From assembly GCA_965153455.1 (NCBI GenBank), contig OZ234503.1, forward strand, positions 1,488,001-1,552,000: a DNA stretch of 64,000 nt. The letters run 5' to 3'. How positions within the stretch are numbered: position 1 is the stretch's first letter; each line of letters starts with the position of its first letter. Origin of the DNA: Sphagnum compactum. Its lineage: Eukaryota > Bryophyta > Sphagnopsida > Sphagnales. This document shows positions 36,926-48,824 of the stretch, in pieces. The notes below the pieces were generated by a model. The model was not told the origin of the DNA and searched no databases. It saw only the letters and a list, made by a program, of their open reading frames with translations. The position numbers and the translations under genes are program-made.

Positions 36926-39900
36926 ATAAACATTTAGATTGATGGGATGTTTTTTATAGGGCAAGACGTTGAAGGTTAAAGACCCTAGATACAATGTTGG
37001 CGGACACCAAGGGCACCAAGTACATAGGGGTGTTCTAAGAATTGAGGTCAAAAATATTTTATATTTTATATTTTTTTGAACCAAGGATTGTTGGGAAGCA
37101 TAGTAGGAAGAACATTAAGGGATATTTGAAAGACTTTTTTTTTTAAAGGCAACAAAAGGCACCAAAAAAAAGATTATTGGTTTCATGAATGTTAATGTTT
37201 TACTAGGTGAAAATTAAATTTCATATTCCAAAATTAATGAAAGTGAAAATAATTTCATGGATAATCTATATGATCATGGATTATATGTATGGTAATTAAT
37301 TATTTTTTAAATATTATATTTAAATAATAGTGAAACTTGAATTGAAACTTTGACCTTATGTCAATCGATCATCACTAGTAATGTGAAGTAGCATGAAACC
37401 CAAGTGAATAATTGACATGATGAGATGAATTGATCAAATTTTATTTCCTACTCCCACATCTTGGCTTGTTCTACTCCTTACCCATCAACCTACATCATTC
37501 CTTGGCATTCAACTCAAGCTTCAAACATTGCAAATAAATGTAAGATAATAACTTTAAAACAAAGTTCTAGAAGTAAGAGGCGAAACTAAAGGGTGCTTAT
37601 TTTTGGAACTCCCTTGCTTTGAAGGTGTTACCAAGTGTAAAAATTGATGCAAATTTTTAAAAAATAGTCCCACGATACCTAATAGGTTGATCATTGAAAA
37701 TAATGAAAATAATGATGGTGGCCATTTGAAAAATGAAATGCTCACTCCTTGAAACTTTTATTTCTCAAAACACCCACTTCTCATGAACAACATATTACAC
37801 TTTAAGAAAAGTAATTCCAAATACATTACAAAACTTTGTGCAAGTTTTCACATGTAGGGTAAAACCCCACATGATGAACTCATGTACAAATAAAGGGTTT
37901 AAAACTAGGTAATAAACAAATCTAATGACTAGCCCCACGTTTTTGGAAAAAATGTCCCCACAAGCTAGGGGCAATTAAGTGCTTGGAAAAATTTACATCA
38001 GAAACTTAAATCATACATAGATTGTGAAGTGATAGAAGTGGGAAGATCAAGTGAAAGCACACTAAAAGCCCTTTACAAATTGTAATCACAAGTATAATTT
38101 TCCTATAATTAATTTTTTTGGTAACCTATGGACATCACATCTTATAATTTTTTTCTTGAACTTTTAAATATATCTGATTAACTTTAGACTTAAGCTAATC
38201 AATTACTTTTAAAAATATTACAAATATTGAAGAACTTGAACGTATGGAGTATATTTGTGACAAAATAATATCCATCATATAGTTTGAAAAATTGCACGCA
38301 TATTTCAAAATTGGGGTGGTGGGTCGAATTTTTGGGTGAATTTTTTCTATGGGGAATAATATTGATATACATCAATTAATTGTAAGACCATTTAAAAATT
38401 TAAAATTTTTTAATGAAATTTCATTCAAAAAAGTTATTTATTTTCATTCTTAGCAATAAATGCATAATAATATCTTCATTTTAGGAAAAAACACTATCAT
38501 ATGAAAAAGGAAGAAATTTGTAGTTAAACATTACGTTTTTTTCAAATTTTTTTTCTTTAATAAAGTTTCATGAATCACAAACATGAGGCATTATAGCCTT
38601 AAGAAAATTATAAGTTATATTTTATATGTACATTGATTTGATTCAATCCTCTTCATCTAACCATTGAATCAAAATTGATTTTAATTCAAAGTTCATTTTC
38701 AATTTCACAATATTATCATGGAAATCCTTTAAATTTTTACTTATGTTTAAAATCACCAAAAGGGGTCATCAAAATTTTAACTTACTACATAGTACAATAC
38801 TTGTTATACATCATTTTTTCTAATGAGAAAATGAGTCACCCTTGGGTCAAAACGTATAACAAAGAGCCAAAAAGGGTGTCAGATATGCGACATCATCAGT
38901 CAAAATCAAACTTTTTTTTTAATTACCAATATTTGAAACCATAGGAATCATGGCAAGTTAGTCATTTTTCCCTCGTATGAATGTCAAAGAAATTAAAATA
39001 AAAATTTATTTGATTTAATTTTACGTTTTGGTTTTGATTTAGAACGTTTGAAAATGTACACCTATTACGTCATAGGGAGTCAATTTTACAAAGGACTATC
39101 AAAATGACTCATATAATAAATTAAAATTTCATTGAAAAAAATATTAAATAATAAGAACATATTAAACACCTTCAAAAACCACTCATAATTTTGAAAATGT
39201 GGAATTTTAAAATTTCAAAAAATTCAAAGAATGTTCCAAAATTGTTTCAAATTTTCAAATGTTTAAATTTTCATATTTATTTGATAATGACTAACCAAAA
39301 AAATTTGATGCATTGGGGAAATTTTTAATATTTTTTAGAACAAGCTATAAAACAATCAATCAAAATTCATTTGCATGCCAAAGTTATTTTTGGGAAAATG
39401 GACTTGTTGTCCTTTTCCAAAGTAATATTTTTGACTCCTTGTTACACATTTTGACCCCCTTAATGTGCTTTCACCTAATCTTGCATCTATTGTTTGGGAG
39501 TGGGAGGGACCTTACATCCACAAGGAGGCATAAGATCTCTCTTTCTCCTAATTATCAATTGTAAAATCTAAAGCCTCTTTTCTAGGAGGGATACTATTTC
39601 ATGGATATTTAAAATATCCTTCAAATATATTAAGAATATATTTCTAGTGTTTTATGGACTTTAAACCACTAATTAGACGCTACTAGTGGGGGGCCTTCAC
39701 ACATATAAGGCTCCTTTTTTTATTACATAAAACTATTGGAAAAAGTTCCAAGTGTATTTGAAAGGCACTTTATATATGTGAATTCCCCTCCTTAACCCTT
39801 CACACCTTTCTTGCACCTTGTGATCTATGTATAGTTAAATTCATGAAAATGTCCTCCTCATGCTTTATAATGGGTAAAGCCCAAAGGTGGGGGACATTCC

Positions 39901-41690
39901 CAATATTTAAGGCTTAGGATGAAATAGTAGCCAAATATGCCCTGACATTTTGGGGACATTTTGGGGATGTCCCCAACCCAGGTTAACATTGTTGGCAAAT
40001 CATTGGTCAACAACCATTCAAGTCATTTAATCCTTAAACTTGAGACTTCTTTTTTAATGATGAATGTTCAAAGTGAAGTTTGAACCCATAACCTCATTGG
40101 CCACACTCCAAAGCCTTAATCACCAATCCATCACCTACATGATTATAAGAAATGACATCGCAAAAAATATAAGCACATATTTTCAACAAAAAAATCCATG
40201 TTTTTTTAGTTCACTATTTAATTTCTAATTGATTTGGTAGGTTCTTTATTACATTGAACTTTTTAATTTCTTTTAGTTTAAAAATATGTGTAAATTATAA
40301 TAAATTTAAATACTCATTTAACAAATTCAAATGTATTGTTTGAAATTTTGAATTGGGTTATATATTCAAATATTATTTAGGTACCTCTAATTTATAATCT
40401 TCTTTCATAATTATATGGAACTTTGATTTTTTTCCATTTCAAAATTTACAACAATTACGATGGTTTTAACTATTTGTTTCAGAAATTCATATGTAACGTC
40501 TAAAAGACAATTATTTAAATAAATCATTTACTTTCACAATGCATTTAGTTTTTAAGTTTCTTTAGTTTCAAAATGTGAACATGTAAAATTAGACACTTAA
40601 TTCAGAAAATCATATACAATATTTTAAATCAACGTTTAAATCTTTGATTGGGTTATAATCTATAATCATTTAGGTGAAACTAATTTATTATCATAATCAC
40701 ATTGAACTTTGTGATTCCTTTCAACTTCAAAATGTGAACCATAATTTGTTTCAAGAATTCAAGTAATGTTTTAAATTTTTATATTGGGTTACAAATTTCG
40801 AATATAACTATTTAGGTACATTGAGCTACTTCGAGTATTAATTTGTAGCTACATTGAATATAACTCTTAAATAGGTACATTGAGCTACATCAAATATAAC
40901 TGTTTAGGTAATTTGTAGTAGTGAAATATTAAAAAAATTTGTCGAGCATGCTATTCACCTAGGGTATAAGAATTCATTTTTTCTATTTTCTGGACATTTC
41001 CAACATGCTTGTAACTTGTAATCAAAATTGAATTAGTGAACTTAAGAGACTTTGCAAGCATCATAATATCACGGAGGCTACCCCAAGGCCTGAGCAAAAG
41101 AGCCTTAATTGTGATAGGTTCGTGTAAGGATGAAATCGGTGAATTATGTAACAAGCTATCTACAAGCAAGAGATGGAACTGAACTGACTCTCTGTAAGAC
41201 AAGCCATGCATCAATTATTTGTCCTCATTGTCAGTATTGGCTAAAAACTCTTCAAATCAACAATCATGAATACCACCAGGCTCAATATAAAACTTGCATG
41301 CAGAGTTACAAATCCCTCCAAAGTCCACATATGTGAAATTCCAGATCGACGCAATTGTTCCAAAGCAAGAGTGTTGTTTCTTGTGTTATTGCATCCTTTG
41401 TCCTTACAACCAAGTGACGATGTTCATATCAAAGAATGTGACTATCAATATGCAGGTTAACCAATTTGCTGATACTACTGTTGATGCAAGTGTCATCTGA
41501 GGCTAACTGGAAGCTAAATGGAAGCTAAATGCCAGGGGAAGGTAAACCTAATCACTGGGATCTGGGAAAAAAGGCCAGTCAATATGTTGTGATCCTCTTC
41601 AGTTTTCATACCCAATAAACCAAATTGATGAAAATGAGGACTTTACTGAGATGACTATGGAATTAAGCTGCAGAGATGAAATGTGTTCTT
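36926..41690. other. Intergenic AT-rich region downstream of the FY homologue
   Basis: The first 500 bp belong to the repeat related to 56735-57700. The rest has no recognisable gene, only AT-rich sequence with short open frames. Around 40800-40920 the phrase 'aggtacattgagctac' recurs twice. Confidence 0.6.
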
Positions 41691-44600
41691 CTATACATGG
41701 GGAGGCCCAGGTGGGTGAGGATGCAGAGGTACACCCATATTCATACCCATGGGGACATTCATGTTCATGCCCATAGCCATGCCATATGCTCGCATGTCCA
41801 TCATATTTGGAGCCACAAGCCCCTACAACACGGACCCGCATATTAGAATATGTGGCTCTCCAGATACCTAGAAACCAGGTGAGGAAATCACAGTACAAAA
41901 GAGCTTTAGATATAGCTGCTGAGAACACTTACCAGATAAAGGTGTTGGCCAGGAACCATTGTGTTGGGCATAAGCATATACGGCCCAGGCAAACCACCCA
42001 TGCTAGGCAGCCGAGCTCTGAACCCTCCAGGTGCCATGAAATCCCACATTGGTGGTGGCCCCATGGGTAGAGCGGGACCCAAGGGTGGCCAACCATGAGA
42101 TGAACCCTGTGAGATGGGCCTGGGGTTGTGCATAGTTTGGGTTGACATCATCACCCCACATCCTGGCAGATCCAATGGCCAGGCAGCAGAAGGTGGCAGC
42201 CCAGGTGGTGGTTGCAGAGGTGGTAACGGTCTTGGTAGCAATGGTGGCTGCTGCTGACATACTGATGTAGGGTAAGGTGCAGTAGGACGATAGGGACCAT
42301 GTAAAATAGGGGGATTTGAAGTTGGCATCACATTTTGCACTACTAACCTAGTGGCACCAGCTGGATCCAATGACAATGCCATGCCCACACCAGGAATTGC
42401 ACCCTCGCCACATATAGGCCCACCTCCAGCAACAGCGCCTGGGGTGCAGGGCCCAACTGCCTGAGATTCACTTGCATTTCCTGATCCCAATAATCCACAA
42501 TCCACTACCCATGTCAAAAGCTAAGGTGCAACCTGCACCAGAAGTCAAGATCCCAATATTTCAGCATACCAAATTGGACAAGAAAATGAGTGTGCAGATC
42601 TAAAGACTTTTTCAAAATCTATGCGATGAAGTACAAGACCCAACTAAACATCAGATGAAGAAGCCTTGCACAAATACTTTTGTTCATGCTAGTGTGACTG
42701 GACACATGATCAACTGTTTCTCAACTATCAGTATCCTCACCTTGTGAATGTGCACTATCATGCCTATTGTCGTGTAGACTCTCAGCAGGGCGGTTTCTGC
42801 ACCAGAACTTAGTGGTATGGTCATTGCTTCCGCTGTAAACATCATACACATTCCACCACACGTCAGTCCAATCAGACTTTGTGCTGCAACATAGACAAGA
42901 ATTGATCTGGAAAGACCTGCCAAACAGAGGAAATAGCACTGAATTACCTGCAGAGAATGTGCCCCATGGGATGCCAAGCCAGATCCCATACACTGCTTTC
43001 ATGTGCATTTGCAACTTCTGCTTGTGGACCTTCATGCCTATCCCCCTCCATTTTAATGAAACCCAAGTTTTCTTACTGCCTCATGTCCTCACTGTAGGAA
43101 TAAAACAAGTGCCCTGAATCACAACTGCCCATCATATCTGTGTCCCTTCCAGATTAAACAACAAGAAGCCTCTGGAGGAGGGAGGTGTTGTCATTACCCA
43201 ACCAGCCAGTGAATCATGCTGCCATCAGAGCTTCCACTGACAAACAGCTCCTCATGATACGGATGCCAGGCCAGTGCTGTGAGTGGTAAAGAAAGTGCAC
43301 AGCTTAGTACATCACTATACATGAAACAAGCAGTGATAATTTTTTCTCGGTTTGATCTCTTCCATTGCAGATCTGCATTTGTGTAGCTGCACTGGTGTTG
43401 CAAATTCCAAACCTCAGAACATAGTGGTAGCAGAAAAGAGGCATGGGAGAAAATAAGTAAAACCTGTGACATCCCTCTGATGCCCATGGTAAGTTTCCAA
43501 CTCCTTGAATGTTCTAACATCATGAAGCTGCACACATGCACCATGACAATGATATTAACCCTCAGAATACTGACATGACAAAGATGACAAATCCTTCTCT
43601 AAAAGCAGGAAAGTACCTTGATTGTTTGATCCCGGGAGGCAGTTAGCACCCAGTTGCCATTGCTGTTCCATTTCACTGACAGCACTGTATTTTTGTGGCC
43701 ATGTCTGCACCAAACAATGGACTTGATTAAAACCCTGTACGCATCATAGGCAGAAAGGATGGCATAGGCTCTATAAACAGAGAAAGGTGCAGGCCATACA
43801 GGGTGCACAGCTCTCGACCTGTCTTGGCATCCCAAAGCTTCACCAGGTTGTCTTTGGCTCCTGCACACTCTCAGCCATTATTCTCATTTGGTCCACTTGA
43901 TCAAATCAAGGTCATTTACTTAACAAGTGAGCAATCCATGAGTCAGCATTGCTTAGTTTGAGGTGGTTCAACTCACACATTGATCTCAAGGAGAACTACT
44001 TTGTTTGGTCAACTCACCAGATACCAGGAGGGACTTCTGAGGGTGCCAGTCCACACTCTTCACATCCCAACCATGCCCTGCTCAAACACCCACCAAAACC
44101 CTAACCTTATCTGTCAGCTTGCACCTTTACTATTCATTTGCAACAACGCCACCAAACAGTGGTCAGTTTCTCATAAGTACAAGCCAATGGTAAAAGGGAT
44201 GCCAATTTGTAGTTCTGCCAAGTGCCCTAGATGCACTCTCCAGAAATACGAGCTGGAGAGGAAAGCCATATTGGGTACCAGGAGTCACATGGTATTTCAA
44301 GAATTGCCACATGTGATTCCTGACATCATCTGCCAGATACTGCAATGAAATGGATTTGAGCTTTAAGGAAAAAGGCACCCATCAATTGATCCTCTATGTA
44401 CTGTCAACCAATGTGCCTCAAAGATGCATTCAAAAGTACCGGCTAAGGAACGCTCCTCTTGGCATCGTGCAAAGTCCCAAACTTTGATGGTCGTGTCATC
44501 AGAGCAAGAGCAAAACTTGAGGTCTGTACTTGAAAAGCTGTCATGCCACAGCATGGGGAGAAGTCCAACACTTCATAAGTGGGTTACACATGTAAAACAA

Positions 44601-46900
44601 CTAAGCTTCACTATATTTGCAAAACAATGTTGAGCTTGCCATTGTTCCACTACTAAGTCCCAGCAGCATCCTCTACTTCCCAGCAAACTCTAAATTCCTC
44701 CCTTGCTTTTGTTTCAGCAAAAGTGATTGAATTCATTGCAAGCCCTCTGGATTTCCTTCACAAGAATTCAGCAAGAGAACAGAACAATTTACACAAAGCA
44801 AAGACTGCAGATTTGTCAGATACAAAGTGCACCTCAGGTCACGGACTGCCTCCTTGTGGGCAGTTTTGTTAGCCTTCACATTATTCATATTGGGTTGCCA
44901 GTACCTACATGTATGCATAACCAGGAATACTGATTTAATCAGTGACAAAGAACAGTACCTCAGCTAGACTACTTCCAGTTCCCAAGAGTAAAAATCTATT
45001 CAAGCATGCAGACAGATCTATCTCAAACAGCAGCCACAGCAATGTGTGAATCAATGCATGAGGATGGAGTCACAAACTTAATGCAGCCACCATCATCGCC
45101 AGTCACCATCCAATTCTCATTGTGGCTCCATATCATTGACCGGACAGCTTGATCATGTGCCTGCCTCAGCAAAGCACTGTCATGAACAACCCATATATCT
45201 AAACTCTTTACTGGGGGTGTAACAGCTCACAAAAACACTCCAGTTGTACCTCCACTTCTGACGTGCTAATAACTCCAAAAAATCATTTCCAAAGCTTTTG
45301 CAGGACACATGTACCTGCAGAATCATCTCAAAATTGAAGGATTGTCCATTCCACAAAGTGAACTCTCCACTTTGAGATCCTGTGATCAATCTTCGTCCTG
45401 TTGGTGTCCACTGTAGCATCCAGCAATGTGGGCACCATCATCAGCTTGGGCCACTGCTGCTGTCTACTAACTCAGACATCAGATCTGAAGAGATTGTTCA
45501 GACCTGAGTGGATATCAAAGTGCAGGATCAACACCTCATTACCAGAAAAGAGAGCAGAATGTACAGATCTGCTATTTGAAAGTTTAACTCCACCACTGAG
45601 TATGTGCACGTATTGATTGCATTGGGATAAAATATTACCAGAACTTGATTGATCGAACAGCGCACTTTGTTGGTTGATGGATGTACAAACTCAGTGGTGA
45701 AACTTGTAGCCGGGTTGTCAGGGTAAGCTGCTGTTGGCAGCAACTGCAAAACCCAAAATTTCCAGAACAGATTTCACCCACGATCTATAACATGTATTGG
45801 CAATGGTATGTTTCATGTGAGCACTTCATATCTTCTTTCAAAGGTCTGTGCGAGCTTTCCCTTGTGCCATTATTGCTGTTCTCAAGTAAGATTCACAATC
45901 ATGTACGTCATGTACAGAATGCATTGCAAAACCAACCCTAAACAAAAAAATTCCATGTACATCAACAGCAGAAGCTGAACAAGGCTGCAATGCAGAAGCA
46001 TCTCGGACATCTCGTTGCCACATGCGTGTCTGCAACCCACCCATCAGCAAGCAAGCTCTCACCCTTATTCCATCTCTTCTCCTCTGATCAGGACGTAAGC
46101 ATTGCACATAAATAGAATAGAACAAGAGTTGGCATAATTTAAACTTCCAAGATCATTTTGGCAACAGCAGCAGCTCAATTCAGCATCAGCAAGATGAATT
46201 CAGAAAGTTAGGCACAGCAACACCTCGTACATGTCACATTGCCACCACACAATTTACAAATCACAGCATTTGGAACAGCAAAAAACCTGTATGTAGCACA
46301 CAACTGTTGAACTATAGTCAACAGTTCTATGATGTACAGGCTTCCGCATCCACTTTCCTACACCAAAGCAAAGACACTCCAAATTCAGTATGCTTGAATT
46401 GATTGTCTGTCTGTCAACAAAATGTTATCAAACTGCCCAACTCTCTGCAAATGTGCTCTCAGTCCATCTGCACATTGCAATCATAAGCAACAAATTTCCC
46501 AATAGTCTCTACCCCAATCTAACCTCTTACCGGTATTGGATCTCTCCTCCTCTCTTCCCCTTACAATGAAGACTAAAGCAATTACAAAGAGCAACAAAAC
46601 AATTCCTCTCTCAGACGAGTAAGAATTCCGCTACGGCACAAATTCTGAAGGCTTCCAACACACTTTCTTGTGAATATCAGCAGACATGCATGGTTGCCAG
46701 AGTCTGCAGCCAGAAGAATAGGATAAATTTCTAACAAAAACGGTAGAACACAGTAATTGGGTACCATCAAAGCTGGCATCTTTAGGTCGACTGTTGAAGT
46801 CTGCACCAGCTGCAGGGGCTGAGGGAGGAACAGGTACAACAGCAAGGGGGCGATGGAAGTCATGTCCCTGCTGGACAACCTGCATCTGATGCCCCTCCAT
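41691..46900 (-). CDS. FY: FY/WDR33-like WD40 polyadenylation factor, 17 exons
   Basis: Exons (minus strand): 46900-46765, 46357-46287, 46029-45961, 45743-45639, 45410-45315, 45160-45078, 44904-44833, 44537-44440, 44077-44018, 43860-43800, 43704-43617, 43527-43464, 43276-43198, 43037-42948, 42832-42741, 42480-41933, 41822-41691. All phases agree, giving 647 residues. The N-terminus keeps [19 protein letters not shown]. Seven WD40 repeats follow, very close to Arabidopsis FY ([75 protein letters not shown]). The C-terminus is rich in Pro, Met and Gly, with [15 protein letters not shown] and a Met-rich end ([16 protein letters not shown]). The family is the CPSF subunit (WDR33/Pfs2) that helps recognise the polyadenylation signal in the nucleus; in Arabidopsis, Pro-rich FY motifs bind the FCA WW domain. 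The tail is shorter than I remember for Arabidopsis. The gene is head-to-head with QCR8. Confidence 0.95.
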
Positions 46901-47244
46901 TGGGGATTGTTTCTTTTTTATTTGGGAATTGGGGAGGGTTTCACTGGAGCTTCTTGCACCTTATCAATTCAAGCTTGTATGCTGCTGCTCTTCTTGATCT
47001 GGGTGATCCCTGTCACCTCCTCCACCTCCTCCTCTTCCTCCTTTCTGTCAGGCATTGTTGTTGTTCTCCACCTATGAGTTTTTCTTTTTGGCAATATTTT
47101 TTGAGCAGTTTCGTTGGAGATCTTCCACAAATAAGTCTTAGGCAAATTTGGTTACAGGTCACAGAGGACATTAGAAATCATTTCCGTCTCTCTCTCTCTC
47201 TCTCTCTCCCGTCCGAGAGACGACTCACATACAAGAAAGGGAAG
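46901..47244. promoter_or_regulatory. 344-bp shared region between divergent FY and QCR8 starts
   Basis: The FY ATG (minus) and QCR8 ATG (plus) are 344 bp apart, so this interval must hold both leaders and promoters. It contains TC-rich tracts, including 47187-47210 just before QCR8, and no clear TATA box on either side, as is common for paired housekeeping genes. Confidence 0.7.
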
Positions 47245-47885
47245 ATGGTGGCAGTGCGGTTAAGAGAAGTGGCGTACACATTGTCGCCCATGCATCAGAG
47301 TGTCATGAACGGGTTGTGGAAGGACGCAGCCGTCAAGCTACGCAAGCGTGTTGCAGACAATTGGACGTCTGCACTCACCCTCGTCGTCCCGGTCGCCTCC
47401 ACTTACTGGTAAGTATATTTTCTACGAGCTTTCAGATTCCAGCATCAAGAAGTAAGCTGATATTCCAATCTTTTTTCTGCTGCTACTGCTGCTGCTCTCG
47501 CTCTCTCTCTCGCTCTCTACTGCAAATATTTGTGATGTTTTGGTTTTGAAGTTCTCATCAAGGGACTTCTTGTGGCAAGTCTGTGAAGCGGTTTTCTTCA
47601 ACTTCCCCAACAAATGTCAAGAAATCCATTCATGCTTTGTTGTGTAGAACGTAGATTTGCTGTCTCTATTTTGTTTCGCCCTAGTTCGTTGAAGATGGCT
47701 GGAAGAACTGTTTGCCAATGGTAGTGGCCTGAGTGAGAGATCGATGAGCACCTTGCACCATGAGCACACTATCTGATCTCCACGTAATCTTCTTCAAGAA
47801 CGTTGTATGTGTCTGTGAAACTATCCCCCTGTGCAGGTATGCAGAGCATTTCAGACAGGAGGAGAAACTGCAGCATCGAACCTAG
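47245..47885 (+). CDS. QCR8: Cytochrome bc1 complex subunit 8 (QCR8/UQCRQ), 2 exons
   Basis: Exons 47245-47408 and 47837-47885 join in phase (TAC TG / G TAT) to a 70-residue protein. It reads MVAVRLREVAYTLSPMHQSV through GLWKDAAVKLRKRVADNW to PVASTYWYAEHFRQEEKLQH. This matches the plant ubiquinol-cytochrome c reductase ubiquinone-binding subunit, about 72 residues, with the hallmark LSP..Q.VM.GLWKD and one membrane segment (TSALTLVVPVASTYW). It is a small inner-membrane subunit of complex III contacting cytochrome b. The intron is 428 bp. A TC-rich leader precedes the ATG, and the gene diverges from FY. Confidence 0.93.
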
Positions 47886-48014
47886 AGAAAAACCACAGAT
47901 CATGATGACCTCAATCTTGATGAAGGCTATGAGCTTTTTTCTGTCACCTAGAGATTCTGTGTGAGATCAGTTTTTGAGCATGGATATATTCCCAACTTTC
48001 TTTCTGCTGGAACA

Positions 48015-48045
<31 letters not shown>
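48015..48045. repeat. (TTC)n microsatellite
   Basis: About ten TTC units lie about 130 bp downstream of the QCR8 stop, possibly in its 3' untranslated region. Confidence 0.9.
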
Positions 48046-48621
48046 GTGTGTATTTCAGAACTGCCTGTTTCAAGCACAAGATCAAGAAGCTGATATTGTC
48101 TCTTCATCGGCAGAAAGCAAGTGGCATTTGCGGGACAACAAACACCCATTGAACATGGAGTTGTTGAAAGCTCAGAAGCTCTCATGAATGCAATTCTGGA
48201 AGACAAAAGATATTCTTCAAACACATTCATTGAGATTATTATTACCTTTGATGATGTTTTTTGGGAAGAAATTGTATGAGAAATTGTGTATGGCATTGAA
48301 TCAGGTTTGTCAAGGGTACTGCTATCTCACATTCCTGGTTCCTGAAGAGTACTGGTGCGCTTGATCATTCTCTTGGAAACCCCACTTGACTTCATTGTTT
48401 TCTCAGGTACCTACTCATGATGCAAAACCAAAAAACAAACTAATCAAATCAATTCTGACTACAATGGCAGGTTTGGTATTCTTTTGAATTGTATCAATTA
48501 TACTATGATCTTGTGTAAGAGAAGGGTCTATTAGCAGCCCCTTCCAGATCCCCCGAGGCCGCAGTGGACATAGAGGAGTTGAAAATTCAAAAGGGTCTGC
48601 TAATAAACCCTTCACTATGTA

Positions 48622-48824
48622 AAGCTTCGTTATGGCAATGACATTGCAAAAGAATAACACTGCAATGATAGGGACAATGAGGAGGGACAGGCTTCGTTAT
48701 GGCAATGACATTGCAAAAGAATAACACTGCAATGATAGGGACAATGAGGAGGGACAGGCTTCGTTATGGCAATGACATTGCAAAAGAATAACATTGCAAT
48801 GATAGGGACAATGAGGAGGGACAA
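48622..48824. repeat. Three near-identical tandem copies of a 67-bp unit
   Basis: The unit begins 'gcttcgttatggcaatgaca' and ends 'gggacaatgaggagggaca'. Copies start at about 48623, 48690 and 48757 and differ at only one or two positions, indicating recent expansion. A minus-strand frame through the array reads as a spurious repeated peptide. Confidence 0.92.

Larger units (their letters stand above)
34255..37440. repeat. Old repeat copy split by a pogo-like insertion
   Basis: The flanks 34255-34573 and 36924-37440 together align by eye with the continuous stretch 56735-57700. Shared blocks include 'aatatcacc(c/t)ccaaacatgact', 'ttgttgttaggccaag', 'ttttttgaaccatggatcgttgggaagcata', 'aaaattaatgaaagtgaaaat' and 'gtgaaacccaagt'. 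The TA insertion point falls after 'aacatcttta'. The repeat's nature is unknown and no coding sequence was recognised. Confidence 0.8.
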
